NCBI RefSeq assembly: GCF_006442795.2
Contig: NZ_CP083956.1
Span: 3,015,501-3,079,500 of the forward strand
Source of the DNA: Mesorhizobium sp. B1-1-8
Lineage (GTDB): Bacteria > Pseudomonadota > Alphaproteobacteria > Rhizobiales > Rhizobiaceae
Direction of reading: 5' to 3'
DNA: 64,000 nt
Position numbers and translations under genes: made by a program. The notes under the pieces were generated by a model. It saw nothing but the letters and a program-made list of their open reading frames with translations, searched no databases and had not been told where the DNA came from. Positions 1-8,415 of this stretch are shown piece after piece (position 1 is the stretch's first letter; each line of letters opens with the position of its first letter).

Positions 1-1
1 C

Positions 2-409
2 GTGCGCTCGATCGCGCTTAGCCAGGCCTATTCCTATGTCGGCGAGGACCGCGTCGTTCCTTATGAAACGACCGAGGCGCTGGCGCCGACGCTGCTTAAG
101 AAGCTGGTGGCGGTGCCGCTTCCCGAGGGCGTTCTGCTCAACGTCAATTTCCCGAACTGCGCGCCCGATGAAATCGAAGGCACGGTCGTCACCTCGCAGG
201 GCAAGCTGGTGCACAGCCTCTGGGTCGACGAGCGCCGGGACGGGCGCGGCCTGCCGTACTACTGGCTGCGCTTCGGCCGCGAGCCGGTCGAAGGCAGGAA
301 AGGCACCGACCTTTACGCGCTGCACAACCGGCTGGTGTCGGTGACGCCGCTGCAGCTCGACCTCACCGCCCATGAACTCCGCGACCAGCTGACCAAGGCG
401 TTGTTGTGA
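2..409 (+). CDS. surE: 5'/3'-nucleotidase SurE, C-terminal part (5' end outside window)
   Basis: This is the C-terminal half of SurE, a metal-dependent nucleoside monophosphate phosphatase of the cytoplasm. About 135 residues are visible; the family is usually about 250 residues, so the metal-binding N-terminal half lies before the window. The visible part shows the family signature around LLNVNFPN near residue 45 and the C-terminal stretch KGTDLYALHNRLVSVTPL. The first in-window GTG is only an internal codon. The next gene is pcm, 13 bases downstream. The order surE-pcm-lipoprotein is the same as in the surE-pcm-nlpD cluster of many proteobacteria, which supports the call. Confidence 0.93.
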   Translation: MRSIALSQAYSYVGEDRVVPYETTEALAPTLLKKLVAVPLPEGVLLNVNFPNCAPDEIEGTVVTSQGKLVHSLWVDERRDGRGLPYYWLRFGREPVEGRKGTDLYALHNRLVSVTPLQLDLTAHELRDQLTKALL

Positions 410-422
410 ATAGGGTTTTGGC

Positions 423-1076
423 ATGAACATGGCTGTCGACGACCGCGAAGGTTTTGCCGCTTTCCTGCTTCGGCTGCGTGGCCGGGGCATGGCGCCCAAG
501 GCCCTGATTGCCGCCTTCGAGGCGACGCCGCGGCGCGGTTTCCTCTCCGCGCAGTTCCATTCGATCGCCTGGTCGGACGGCATGCTGCCGATCGAATGCG
601 GTGAGGCGATTGAGGGCGCGGATCTGCAGGCGGCGGTGATCGCGGCGCTCGCAATCGAGCCGGGCAACCGCGTGCTCGAGATCGGCACCGGGTCGGGGTA
701 TACGGCTGCGGTGATGTCGCGGCTTGCCGCGCGCGTCGTCACCATCGATCGCTACAAGACCTTGACCGAACAGGCCAGGCAGCGCTTCGAGGCGCTCGGC
801 ATCGGCAACGCCTTAGCGCGCCAGGCGGATGGCTCCAACGGCCTGCCGACCGAGGGGCCTTTCGACCGCATCGTCGCCTGGGCGTCCTTCGACAGCCTGC
901 CGCGCTTCCTGCTCGACCAGTTGTCGAGCGGCGGCATCGTCATCGCGCCGATCGGGCCGGAGGAGGGCGAGCAGGTGCTGGCCAAGCTGACCAAGGTCGG
1001 CAGCCGTTTCGAGCGTGAGGACATCGGCATGGTCAGGCTGCAGCCGATCCTGCGCAGCCTCGCTGCCGTCATTTAG
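423..1076 (+). CDS. pcm: Protein-L-isoaspartate O-methyltransferase
   Basis: The product methylates abnormal L-isoaspartyl residues using S-adenosylmethionine, starting their repair to aspartate. It has 217 residues, normal for the family. The SAM-binding glycine-rich motif VLEIGTGSGYTAAVMS lies near residues 78-93, and the following D (TIDRYK) is the usual ribose-binding acidic residue. The C-terminus LQPILRSLAAVI is short. The start ATG at 423 lies 13 bases after the surE stop; a second ATG three codons later is possible. It probably forms one transcription unit with surE. Confidence 0.93.
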   Translation: MNMAVDDREGFAAFLLRLRGRGMAPKALIAAFEATPRRGFLSAQFHSIAWSDGMLPIECGEAIEGADLQAAVIAALAIEPGNRVLEIGTGSGYTAAVMSRLAARVVTIDRYKTLTEQARQRFEALGIGNALARQADGSNGLPTEGPFDRIVAWASFDSLPRFLLDQLSSGGIVIAPIGPEEGEQVLAKLTKVGSRFEREDIGMVRLQPILRSLAAVI

Positions 1077-1213
1077 CGGACTACCGGACATCCGCCAAAA
1101 CGCCGTCGAATGTTTTAAGAAAATTTTCGTCGGATTCTAATGGGTTAACCCGCCGGTAACATTAACACGCTTTAATCGGGCCAGTTTGTACCGGGTCTGT
1201 GCGGGTTAATGCG

Positions 1214-2731
1214 ATGCAATTCAATGTTTTGAAGGCAAACGGACGCATTCTGGCGCGTGGCTGCGCCCTCATCCTGATCGCCGGCGCCGCAGCCGGGTGC
1301 AGCTCGCAGGCGATGCGCTTCAATGGTGTCGATGACGTCTTCACCTCATCCACCAACAACCAGCGCGCCATCATCAACAAGCAGAATGCCGACCAGCCCT
1401 ATCCGGGCGACACATCGGTCGCGCCGGCGCCGGTCGACGGCAGCCACACCCAATCGGTGAGCCGCTCCAGCCTGGAGCCGGTTTCGGTCCAGCAATTGCC
1501 GCCGCCGTCGCAGGCGGCCGCTTCACCCGCCAGGCCGATGCGCACCGCCGCGGCTCCGGCGCCCGCGCCGGCTCCTGCCGCGCCGCACCTGGACAAGACG
1601 GCGACCGGTACGGTCACGCCGGCGACGAAGCCGTTCAAGACCGCCGAGCCTGATGCAACGCGCGCCGCAAATGCGACGCCGCATGCCACAGAGATCGTGG
1701 TCCGCGAGGGCGAGACGCTGTCGGGCCTGGCGCAGCACTATCATGTGCCCGCCGACGCCATCGCCAAGGTCAACGGGATCGACCCGAAGAAGGGCATCCG
1801 GAGCGGTCAGAAGATCGTCATCCCGGCCTATGCTTATTCGAGTAAGGCGGAGCCGAAAGTGGCCGACGCCAAGCCCGCCAATGCTCCAAAGAAGCCCGCC
1901 AGCGGGCAGGACAAAGTCGCCGTTTTGCCGCAGCAGCCGAAGGTCAAGGACGGCAAGTCCGCCGCGCAGATCGATGCGTCGGCAGCGGCAAGCGGCTCGA
2001 AGAACGCCAGGCCCGCGCCGCAAGTGGCCGCCGCCAAGCCGGCAGGCGCCGGCGGCAGCTATACCGTTCAGCAGGGCGACAGCCTGTCCTCGATCGCCAG
2101 GAAGACGGGTGTCAGCGTCACCGCGCTGAAGCAGGCCAACGGCATGGAAAACGGCCTCTTGAAGATCGGCCAGACGCTGAAGGTTCCGGCCGGCGGCACC
2201 GTTGTGGCCTCCGCCAAGCCTGCGGTCGATCCGGTGACGACGGCGACGACGCCGCCGCCGGCAAAGGCCACGCCGTCGGAGACGCTCGCCTCCTACACGC
2301 CGCCGAAGAAGGACGCCAAGGTCATTCAGCAAGCCGAGGATGAAGACGCGGTGGCGCCGGATGCAACCGGCATCGGCAAGATGCGCTGGCCGGTGCGCGG
2401 CCGCGTCATCTCCAGCTTCGGCGCCGGCAAGGACGGCGTCGACATCGCGGTGCCGGAGGGGACGCCGGTCAAGGCGGCCGAGAACGGCGTCGTCATCTAT
2501 GCCGGCGACGGCCTCAAGGAATTCGGCAACACCGTGCTGGTGCGCCACGAGAACGGTCTGGTCACCGTCTACGGCCATGCCAGTTCGATCGAGGTGCAGC
2601 GCGGCCAGAAGGTCAAGCGCGGCCAGGAGATCGCGCTGTCCGGCATGAGCGGCACCACCGACTCGCCGAAGCTGCACTTCGAGGTGCGCAAGAACTCGGC
2701 CCCGGTCGATCCGACCGGCTATCTCGAATAG
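1214..2731 (+). CDS. nlpD: LysM and degenerate M23 (LytM) domain lipoprotein, NlpD/DipM-like
   Basis: A 505-residue envelope protein. The N-terminus has a hydrophobic signal ending in a lipobox-like AAGC at about residues 25-28, so it is probably a lipoprotein. Two LysM peptidoglycan-binding domains follow at about residues 159-204 and 281-325, joined by Ala/Pro/Lys-rich linkers. A C-terminal M23 domain covers about residues 389-505. The usual HxxxD zinc site reads DGVD and the final HxH reads LHFEV, so zinc ligands are missing. Such degenerate LytM domains in NlpD, EnvC and DipM activate cell-wall amidases during division, which is the likely role here. A GTG at 1199 in the same frame is an alternative start. 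A strong terminator follows. Confidence 0.85.
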   Translation: MQFNVLKANGRILARGCALILIAGAAAGCSSQAMRFNGVDDVFTSSTNNQRAIINKQNADQPYPGDTSVAPAPVDGSHTQSVSRSSLEPVSVQQLPPPSQAAASPARPMRTAAAPAPAPAPAAPHLDKTATGTVTPATKPFKTAEPDATRAANATPHATEIVVREGETLSGLAQHYHVPADAIAKVNGIDPKKGIRSGQKIVIPAYAYSSKAEPKVADAKPANAPKKPASGQDKVAVLPQQPKVKDGKSAAQIDASAAASGSKNARPAPQVAAAKPAGAGGSYTVQQGDSLSSIARKTGVSVTALKQANGMENGLLKIGQTLKVPAGGTVVASAKPAVDPVTTATTPPPAKATPSETLASYTPPKKDAKVIQQAEDEDAVAPDATGIGKMRWPVRGRVISSFGAGKDGVDIAVPEGTPVKAAENGVVIYAGDGLKEFGNTVLVRHENGLVTVYGHASSIEVQRGQKVKRGQEIALSGMSGTTDSPKLHFEVRKNSAPVDPTGYLE

Positions 2732-2784
2732 AACAAGAACCGTTTGCGGGCCGCCTGACCTCCAGTCCGATCCCGCCGTCTTCG

Positions 2785-2811
2785 GCCCGCTCCGTCAGGA
2801 GCGGGCTTTTT
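2785..2811 (+). terminator. Rho-independent terminator after nlpD-like gene
   Basis: A perfect 9-bp stem (gcccgctcc / ggagcgggc) with a 4-base loop gtca is followed by five T. It lies between the stop of the M23 gene and the stop of the convergent DUF815 gene. It ends the surE-pcm-nlpD unit on the plus strand. Confidence 0.85.
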
Positions 2812-2821
2812 CAATTCCAGA

Positions 2822-3718
2822 TCAATCCTTGAGCGGTCTGCCGAGCCGCCCGGCGAGGTCCTGCGTGAACTGCCAGGCGACGCGGCCGGAGCGGCTGCCG
2901 CGCGTCGTCGCCCATTCCAGCGCCTCGGCGCGCAGCGTGTCGGGATCGATGGTCAGGCCATGATGACGGACATAGCCGTCGATCATGTCGAGATATTCGT
3001 CCTGCGAGCATTTGTGGAAGCCGAGCCAGAGCCCGAAGCGGTCGGAGAGCGAGACTTTTTCCTCTACCGCTTCGGACGGATTGATCGCGGTCGAGCGCTC
3101 ATTGTCGATCATATCGCGCGGCAACAGATGCCGCCGGTTGGAGGTGGCATAGAAGATCACATTGGCCGGCCGGCCCTCGACGCCGCCTTCGAGCGCCGCC
3201 TTGAGAGACTTGTAGGAAGTGTCGTCATGGTCGAAGGAGAGGTCGTCGCAAAACAGGATGAAGCGATAGGGCGCGGCCTTCAGCAGCCCCATCAGCTTCG
3301 GCAGCGTGTCGATGTCCTCGCGATGGATCTCGATCAGCTTGAGTGGACGGTCGAGCTTGTCCGAAGCGTTGACTGCGGCATGCACGGCCTTGACCAGCGA
3401 CGATTTGCCCATGCCACGGGCGCCCCACAAAAGCACGTTGTTGGCCGCGTAGCCGGAGGCGAAGCGCTCGGTGTTGTCGACTAGGATGTCGCGGACGCGG
3501 TCGACACCGCGGATCAGGCCGATGTCGACGCGGTTGACCTTGTGCACCGGTTCCAGAAAGCCGGGATCGGCCTGCCAGACGAAGCAGTCGGCCACCGCAA
3601 GGTCGGTCTGCGGCATCGGCGGCCGGGCGAGGCGGGAGACCGCCTCGATCAGGCGGTCGAGCTTCTTGTTCAAGGCATCCAGGCCGGTGTCGGTCATCTG
3701 AGGTCTTTGGTCTGGCAT
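2822..3718 (-). CDS. DUF815 family AAA-type ATPase
   Basis: A predicted cytoplasmic P-loop ATPase of unknown physiological role, about 298 residues from the chosen start. The Walker A motif GARGMGKSS sits at about residues 99-107. A Walker B-like segment FILFCDDLSF follows, then a conserved YATSNRRHLLPRDM sensor segment typical of DUF815. The frame stays open upstream to 4012, but that extension would overlap yajC and its ribosome-binding site. The start at 3718 (MPDQRP) or 3697 (MTDTGL) is therefore preferred. It is convergent with the nlpD-like gene and divergent from yajC. Confidence 0.88.
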   Translation of the reverse strand: MPDQRPQMTDTGLDALNKKLDRLIEAVSRLARPPMPQTDLAVADCFVWQADPGFLEPVHKVNRVDIGLIRGVDRVRDILVDNTERFASGYAANNVLLWGARGMGKSSLVKAVHAAVNASDKLDRPLKLIEIHREDIDTLPKLMGLLKAAPYRFILFCDDLSFDHDDTSYKSLKAALEGGVEGRPANVIFYATSNRRHLLPRDMIDNERSTAINPSEAVEEKVSLSDRFGLWLGFHKCSQDEYLDMIDGYVRHHGLTIDPDTLRAEALEWATTRGSRSGRVAWQFTQDLAGRLGRPLKD

Positions 3719-3962
3719 TTCAGGTGCGGAAACGGTTTTCCAGGGGCGCGGCAAGAACCGGCTCCAAGCTTTTGTTGGAACATGCTCCTTTCGGCAAGCC
3801 CGATACCGTTTCTCGCCGAGACGCTCTAGCATGGGCCAAACGGCTGGAAAAGCAACGGATTCGCTCCCTCGCGCAGTTGCATTGGCAACTTTACCGACTA
3901 TATTCCGGCCAAATTTCGCGGGGCCGCCTCGGAGCGGTTTGTCATCATCCAGGAGTATCTTG

Positions 3963-4301
3963 ATGTTCGTCACACCGGCATACGCCCAAGGCGTCGGCGT
4001 CTCGCCCGACATCTACCTTCAGATTTTGCCGTTTGTCCTGATTTTCGTGATCATGTATTTTCTGATCATCCGGCCGCAGCGCACGCAGCTGAAGAAGCGC
4101 CAGGAAATGCTGTCGGCGGTGCGCCGCGGCGACACGGTGGTGACCGGTGGCGGTTTCGTCGGCAAGGTGACCAAGGTGATCGACGACAACGAGCTGGAGA
4201 TCGACCTTGGCGGCGGAACCAAGGTGACGGCATTGCGCTCAACGATCTCGGATGTGCGGGTCAAGGGCGAGCCGGTGGCGAACCAGAACGCCAAGAAGTA
4301 A
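3963..4301 (+). CDS. yajC: Preprotein translocase accessory subunit YajC
   Basis: A 112-residue single-span inner membrane protein that associates with SecDF and the SecYEG translocon. The hydrophobic segment ILPFVLIFVIMYFLIIRP covers about residues 20-37. It is followed by the family signature QRTQLKKRQEM and a cytosolic domain with GDTVVTGGGFVGKV. The start at 3963 is chosen because aggag lies 7 bases upstream; longer in-frame starts back to 3831 lack this. A copy of its 3' end recurs at about 5507-5587, showing a tandem duplication. Confidence 0.94.
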   Translation: MFVTPAYAQGVGVSPDIYLQILPFVLIFVIMYFLIIRPQRTQLKKRQEMLSAVRRGDTVVTGGGFVGKVTKVIDDNELEIDLGGGTKVTALRSTISDVRVKGEPVANQNAKK

Positions 4302-4356
4302 GCTGGAGACAAATGGTCCTGGGGCAAAGTAATCTGCCGGTAATGGGCAACGCCGA

Positions 4357-5454
4357 ATGCGATTTTCGCGCCTCACGAAGATCCTGATCGGGCTGGCCGT
4401 CGCCGTTGTGATTATCTTCGGCCTGCTCATTGGCGCGCGCTCCATAAAGCCCGATGGGCCCTTCGACGACCTTCTTGCTTGGGTGCCGAAGCGGCAGACG
4501 CGTTTCGAACGGCAGGGCGGTTCGCAGTTTCTGCTTGAAGTGGACAAGAACGATCTGATCGAGTCACGTCTCGAGACGGTTCTCGAGGACGTCCGCTCGC
4601 TGCTGAGGAATGCCAAGATAGGCTATCGCGGCCTTTTCGTATCGGATCGCGAGTTCAGGGTTCATATTTCGGATCCAGCTGAGATCGATGCCGCCAAAAC
4701 GGCCCTGAAAATATTCACCGATCCGATCGCCGGAGATAATCCGATCAGGGAGTTCGTGCTCGATGAGCCCGAACCGGGATTACTCAGGCTCACGCTGACA
4801 GGTGAGGGCATGAAACTGCGGAACTCGATGGCGATGGTTCCCTCAATGGAGACCGTCAGGCTCCGGGCCAGCGAAAGCGATTCCGAACCGATCGTGCAGC
4901 AGCAAGGTGATGACCGCATCCTGCTCCAGGTGCCGGGCCTGCGGGACCCGCAAAGGCTGAAGGAAATTCTCGGCCGGTCCGGCAGGCTGACATTTCAGAT
5001 GATCGATACGTCCTGGCCGATTGAGGATGCGCTCAAGAACCGGCCGCCGCGAGGGTCTTCGGTGCTGTTTTCACAAGACGAGCCGCCAGTTCCTTATCTG
5101 GTCGAAGATCGCGTCATTGTTTCCGGCGACAACATCGTCGATGCACGGGCGACATACAACGCGGCCATGGATGCGCCTGTCGTTTCGTTCCGGTTCGATG
5201 CCAAGGGTACTGCGCGTTTCGGGGAGGCGACCTCGCAGAATGTCGGCAAGCCGTTTGCCATGATCCTCGACAATCAGGTGCTTTCGGCCCCTATCATCCG
5301 TGAGCCGATCCTTGGCGGTTCCGGCCAGATATCGGGCAACTTCACCAAGGAGAGCGCGGATGATCTTGCTTTGATTCTGCGTTCCGGTCCGATGGCGGCA
5401 TCGCTGAAAATAGTCGAGGTACGCACGATAGCGCCCGGCGGCGTTCAGAATTAG
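4357..5454 (+). CDS. Truncated SecD-like protein, tandem partial duplicate of secDF
   Basis: A 365-residue protein that matches the first about 365 residues of the neighbouring SecDF along its whole length, then stops. It has the first membrane span (residues about 8-27) and the periplasmic SecD P1 region. It lacks the later SecD spans and all of SecF. The conserved segment FGLDLQGGSH-type of SecD is changed here to TRFERQGGSQ, and a block of about ten residues (the ALSQAIEVVERRVNALGT region in the full copy) is altered. It keeps an open frame, so it may be expressed. Whether it interacts with SecDF/YajC or is a decaying copy cannot be told from sequence. Confidence 0.8.
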   Translation: MRFSRLTKILIGLAVAVVIIFGLLIGARSIKPDGPFDDLLAWVPKRQTRFERQGGSQFLLEVDKNDLIESRLETVLEDVRSLLRNAKIGYRGLFVSDREFRVHISDPAEIDAAKTALKIFTDPIAGDNPIREFVLDEPEPGLLRLTLTGEGMKLRNSMAMVPSMETVRLRASESDSEPIVQQQGDDRILLQVPGLRDPQRLKEILGRSGRLTFQMIDTSWPIEDALKNRPPRGSSVLFSQDEPPVPYLVEDRVIVSGDNIVDARATYNAAMDAPVVSFRFDAKGTARFGEATSQNVGKPFAMILDNQVLSAPIIREPILGGSGQISGNFTKESADDLALILRSGPMAASLKIVEVRTIAPGGVQN

Positions 5455-5485
5455 AATTGCAACCGACAGAGGCGATGACACCAAG

Positions 5486-5587
5486 CGCGATTCCAGCGAG
5501 CGCACCAAATTGACCTCAGCGCGCTCGACAATCGATGACGTGCGGGTTAAGGGCGTGCCGGTGGCGAACCGAGACGCCCAGAAATAA
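5486..5587 (+). pseudogene. Remnant of yajC 3' end
   Basis: Translating the frame that ends at the taa at 5585-5587 gives a peptide ending in RSTIDDVRVKGVPVANRDAQK. The end of the intact yajC reads RSTISDVRVKGEPVANQNAKK. The similarity fades upstream of about 5490. The order is intact yajC, truncated secD, yajC tail, full secDF. That is what a tandem duplication of a yajC-tail plus secD-head unit would leave. Confidence 0.85.
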
Positions 5588-5638
5588 CCGAATTATCGGC
5601 GGAATAGTCCGCCAGCATGCCCTGACGGACGACGATAT

Positions 5639-8191
5639 ATGCTCTATTTTTCGCGCCTGAAGATGATCCTGATCTGGCTGGCCGTGGCCGTCACAGTGAT
5701 CCTCGCCGCGCCCAACCTCTTCCCGGCAAGCATGCTGGCGCAATTGCCGAGCTGGGTGCCGAAGCGGCAGATGACGCTTGGCCTCGACCTGCAGGGCGGC
5801 TCGCACATCCTGCTGCAGATGGATCAGAACGATCTGATCAAGGACCAGCTGCAAACGACGCGCGACGAAATCAGGACGCTGCTTCGCGATGCCAAGGTCA
5901 ACTACACCGGACTTTCGGGGTCCGGGCGTGTTGTGCAAGTGCGCATCAATGATCTGTCCCAGGTCGATGCGGCAAAGGCAGCGCTGAAGCCGATAACGAA
6001 TCCGGTGAATGCCAGCCTGTTTACCGGCGGCTCGGTTCAGTCGATGGCGTTGGATGATTCCGAGCCCGGGCTTCTCAAGTTCACCGTTACCGACGCTGGC
6101 ATCAAATACCGGACGTCGACGGCGCTGTCGCAGGCAATCGAGGTCGTCGAGCGACGCGTCAATGCGCTTGGCACCACCGAGCCGATCGTGCAGAGGCAAG
6201 GTGACGACCGCATTCTCGTACAGGTGCCCGGTCTTCAGAACCCGCAGCGACTTAAGGATATTATCGGCCAGACCGCCAAGCTGACGTTCCAGATGGTCGA
6301 TACCTCGATGCCGGTCCAGGATGCAATGAAGGGCCGCCCGCCGGCAGGCGATGCAGTCCTCTATTCGCAGGACGATCCGCCGGTCCCTTATCTGGTCGAG
6401 AACCGGGTCATCGTCTCGGGCGAGGACCTCTCGGCGGCGACGCCGACGTATAATTCGCAGACCAACGAGCCGGTGGTTTCATTTACCTTTAATTCCCGGG
6501 GCGCGACCCGCTTCGGCCAGGCGACATCGCAGAATGTCGGCAAGCCGTTTGCAATCATTCTCGACAATCAGGTGATTTCGGCGCCTGTCATCCGGGAGCC
6601 GATCCTGGGCGGGAGCGGGCAAATTTCCGGCAATTTCACCGCTGAGAGCGCCAACGATCTGGCCGTGCTGCTGCGTGCCGGCGCCCTGCCGGCAAAGTTG
6701 ACGATCATCGAGGAGCGCACGGTTGGTCCGGGCCTCGGCCAGGACTCAATCCATGCCGGCAAGGTGGCGGGCGTGATCGGCTCGATACTCGTCGTCGCCT
6801 TCATGTTCGTCGCCTATGGCTTCTTCGGCTTTCTCGCTAATGTCGCGCTGGCGGTCCACGTCGCTATGATCGTGGGGCTGCTCTCGCTGCTCGGCGCCAC
6901 GCTGACCTTGCCGGGTATCGCCGGTATCGTGCTGACCATCGGCATGGCGGTGGACTCCAACGTGCTCATCTATGAGCGTATCCGCGAGGAGCGACGAAAC
7001 GGCCGCTCGGTGATCCAGGCGATCGACACCGGCTTCTCCAAGGCGCTGGCGACCATCGTCGATTCCAACGTCACCTCGCTGATCGCGACGGTGGTGCTGT
7101 TCTGGCTGGGCACCGGCCCGGTCAAGGGCTTTGCCATCACCTACGCCATCGGCATCCTGACCACGGTCTTCACCGCCTTCACCTTCACCCGCATGCTGGT
7201 GTCGATCTGGCTGCGCCGTGCGCGTCCGAAGGAATTGCCGCGCGCGCCGGTCACCTTCATTCCGCCGGGAACGAAGATCCCGTTCATGGGCATCCGCCGC
7301 TGGACATTCGCGCTGTCCAGCACATTGTCGATCCTGTCGGTCGTCGGGTTCCTGACGCTTGGCATCAACTACGGCATCGACTTCAAGGGCGGTTCGCTGA
7401 TCGAGGTGCAGTCCAAGCAAGGCGACGCCAATCTCGGCGACATACGCAGCAGGCTCTCGGAGCTCAACATCGGCGAGATTCAGGTGCAGCAGTTCGGCGC
7501 GCCGAACGACGTGCTGATCCGCGTCGGCACGCAGGACGCCGGCGAGAACGCTGAGCAGACCGTCATCGATAAGGTGCGCGGCGAACTGCAGGACCAGTAC
7601 GACTTCCGCCGTGTCGAGGTGGTGGGGCCGACCGTTTCCGGCGAACTCGCCAAGCAAGGCACGATCGCCATGCTGATCGCGCTGGTCGGCATCCTGCTCT
7701 ATGTCTGGTTCCGCTTCGAATGGCAGTTCGCGGTCGGTGCCATCGTCGCCACGGTCCACGATGTGGTGATGACGATCGGCTTCTTCGTTCTATCGGGACT
7801 GGAGTTCAACCAGTCTTCGCTGGCGGCGATCCTGACCATCATCGGCTATTCGTTGAACGACACCATCGTCGTCTATGACCGTGTCCGCGAGGATCTTCGA
7901 AAATACAAGAAGATGCCGCTGCCGCAGCTTCTCAACAACGCCATCAATGAGACGCTGTCGAGAACAACGCTGACCTCGGTGACCACTACTTTAGCGCTGC
8001 TGGCGCTGGTGCTGTTCGGAGGCGAGGTGATCCGCTCCTTCACCATGGCGATGCTTTTCGGCGTGGTGTTCGGCACCTATTCGTCGATTTTCATCGCCGC
8101 GCCGCTGCTGATCCTGTTCAAGCTCAGGCCGCAGGCCGCGACCGCCGACGAGGAGAAGAAGCCGGTGAACGGCAAGGCCGTGGCGACCTGA
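5639..8191 (+). CDS. secDF: Protein translocase subunit SecDF (fused SecD and SecF)
   Basis: An 850-residue inner membrane fusion of SecD and SecF, which uses the proton gradient to help proteins complete export through SecYEG. The SecD half begins with one span, then the periplasmic P1 domain with LGLDLQGGSH near residue 43. A five-span bundle follows, with TIGMAVDSNVLIYERIREE at about residues 435-453, holding the family's proton-relay Asp. The SecF half starts about residue 545 (FMGIRRWTF), has the periplasmic GIDFKGGSL segment, and ends with a second bundle containing GYSLNDTIVVYDRVRED. It follows the partial duplicate and yajC remnant, and precedes the Mth938-like gene, an order common in alphaproteobacteria. 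Confidence 0.95.
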   Translation: MLYFSRLKMILIWLAVAVTVILAAPNLFPASMLAQLPSWVPKRQMTLGLDLQGGSHILLQMDQNDLIKDQLQTTRDEIRTLLRDAKVNYTGLSGSGRVVQVRINDLSQVDAAKAALKPITNPVNASLFTGGSVQSMALDDSEPGLLKFTVTDAGIKYRTSTALSQAIEVVERRVNALGTTEPIVQRQGDDRILVQVPGLQNPQRLKDIIGQTAKLTFQMVDTSMPVQDAMKGRPPAGDAVLYSQDDPPVPYLVENRVIVSGEDLSAATPTYNSQTNEPVVSFTFNSRGATRFGQATSQNVGKPFAIILDNQVISAPVIREPILGGSGQISGNFTAESANDLAVLLRAGALPAKLTIIEERTVGPGLGQDSIHAGKVAGVIGSILVVAFMFVAYGFFGFLANVALAVHVAMIVGLLSLLGATLTLPGIAGIVLTIGMAVDSNVLIYERIREERRNGRSVIQAIDTGFSKALATIVDSNVTSLIATVVLFWLGTGPVKGFAITYAIGILTTVFTAFTFTRMLVSIWLRRARPKELPRAPVTFIPPGTKIPFMGIRRWTFALSSTLSILSVVGFLTLGINYGIDFKGGSLIEVQSKQGDANLGDIRSRLSELNIGEIQVQQFGAPNDVLIRVGTQDAGENAEQTVIDKVRGELQDQYDFRRVEVVGPTVSGELAKQGTIAMLIALVGILLYVWFRFEWQFAVGAIVATVHDVVMTIGFFVLSGLEFNQSSLAAILTIIGYSLNDTIVVYDRVREDLRKYKKMPLPQLLNNAINETLSRTTLTSVTTTLALLALVLFGGEVIRSFTMAMLFGVVFGTYSSIFIAAPLLILFKLRPQAATADEEKKPVNGKAVAT

Positions 8192-8248
8192 CGTCATAGA
8201 TCAGGATAACGTTTCGTTGAACCGTCATCCTGATCTAACCTTTTGTCG

Positions 8249-8297
8249 GAGCATGATCTTTTCCGAAAACCGGTTCCCACTTTTCGGGATCATGCTC
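8249..8297. repeat. Palindromic intergenic repeat, first copy
   Basis: A 49-base imperfect palindrome with arms gagcatgatc and gatcatgctc around a centre that reads ttttccgaaaaccggttcccacttttcggg (shown in parts). It matches the style of the short palindromic intergenic repeats that are frequent in Rhizobiales genomes. A shortened copy lies at 8363-8410. It lies in the gap between secDF and the Mth938-like gene and may act on mRNA stability or termination. Confidence 0.7.
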
Positions 8298-8349
8298 TAG
8301 AGCCGGATGATTTCAGGTCGAGTCGACCTGAAATCTGAATCCGGCTCTA
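8298..8349. repeat. Palindromic intergenic repeat, different family member
   Basis: Outer arms tagagccggat and atccggctcta enclose an inner nearly perfect palindrome gatttcaggtcg / cgacctgaaatc. The whole 52-base unit can fold as one long hairpin. It is packed directly between two copies of the gcatgatc-type palindrome. Confidence 0.7.
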
Positions 8350-8362
8350 AATCAAAGAGATG

Positions 8363-8410
8363 GAGCATGATGTCGTCCGAAAACCGCTCCACACTTTTCG
8401 GCATGCTCTA
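8363..8410. repeat. Palindromic intergenic repeat, second diverged copy
   Basis: Arms gagcatg and catgctc flank a centre containing tccgaaaaccgctcc and cacttttcgg, clearly related to the unit at 8249-8297. It ends five bases before the start of the Mth938-like gene, so a hairpin here would form just in front of its start codon. Confidence 0.65.
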
Positions 8411-8415
8411 GATCG

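Noticed and set aside
1523..2677. A 384-codon open frame on the minus strand across the LysM/M23 gene
   Set aside because: Arg/Asp/Gly-rich translation without any motif; it is a GC-rich shadow of the lipoprotein gene, which has clear LysM and M23 domains.
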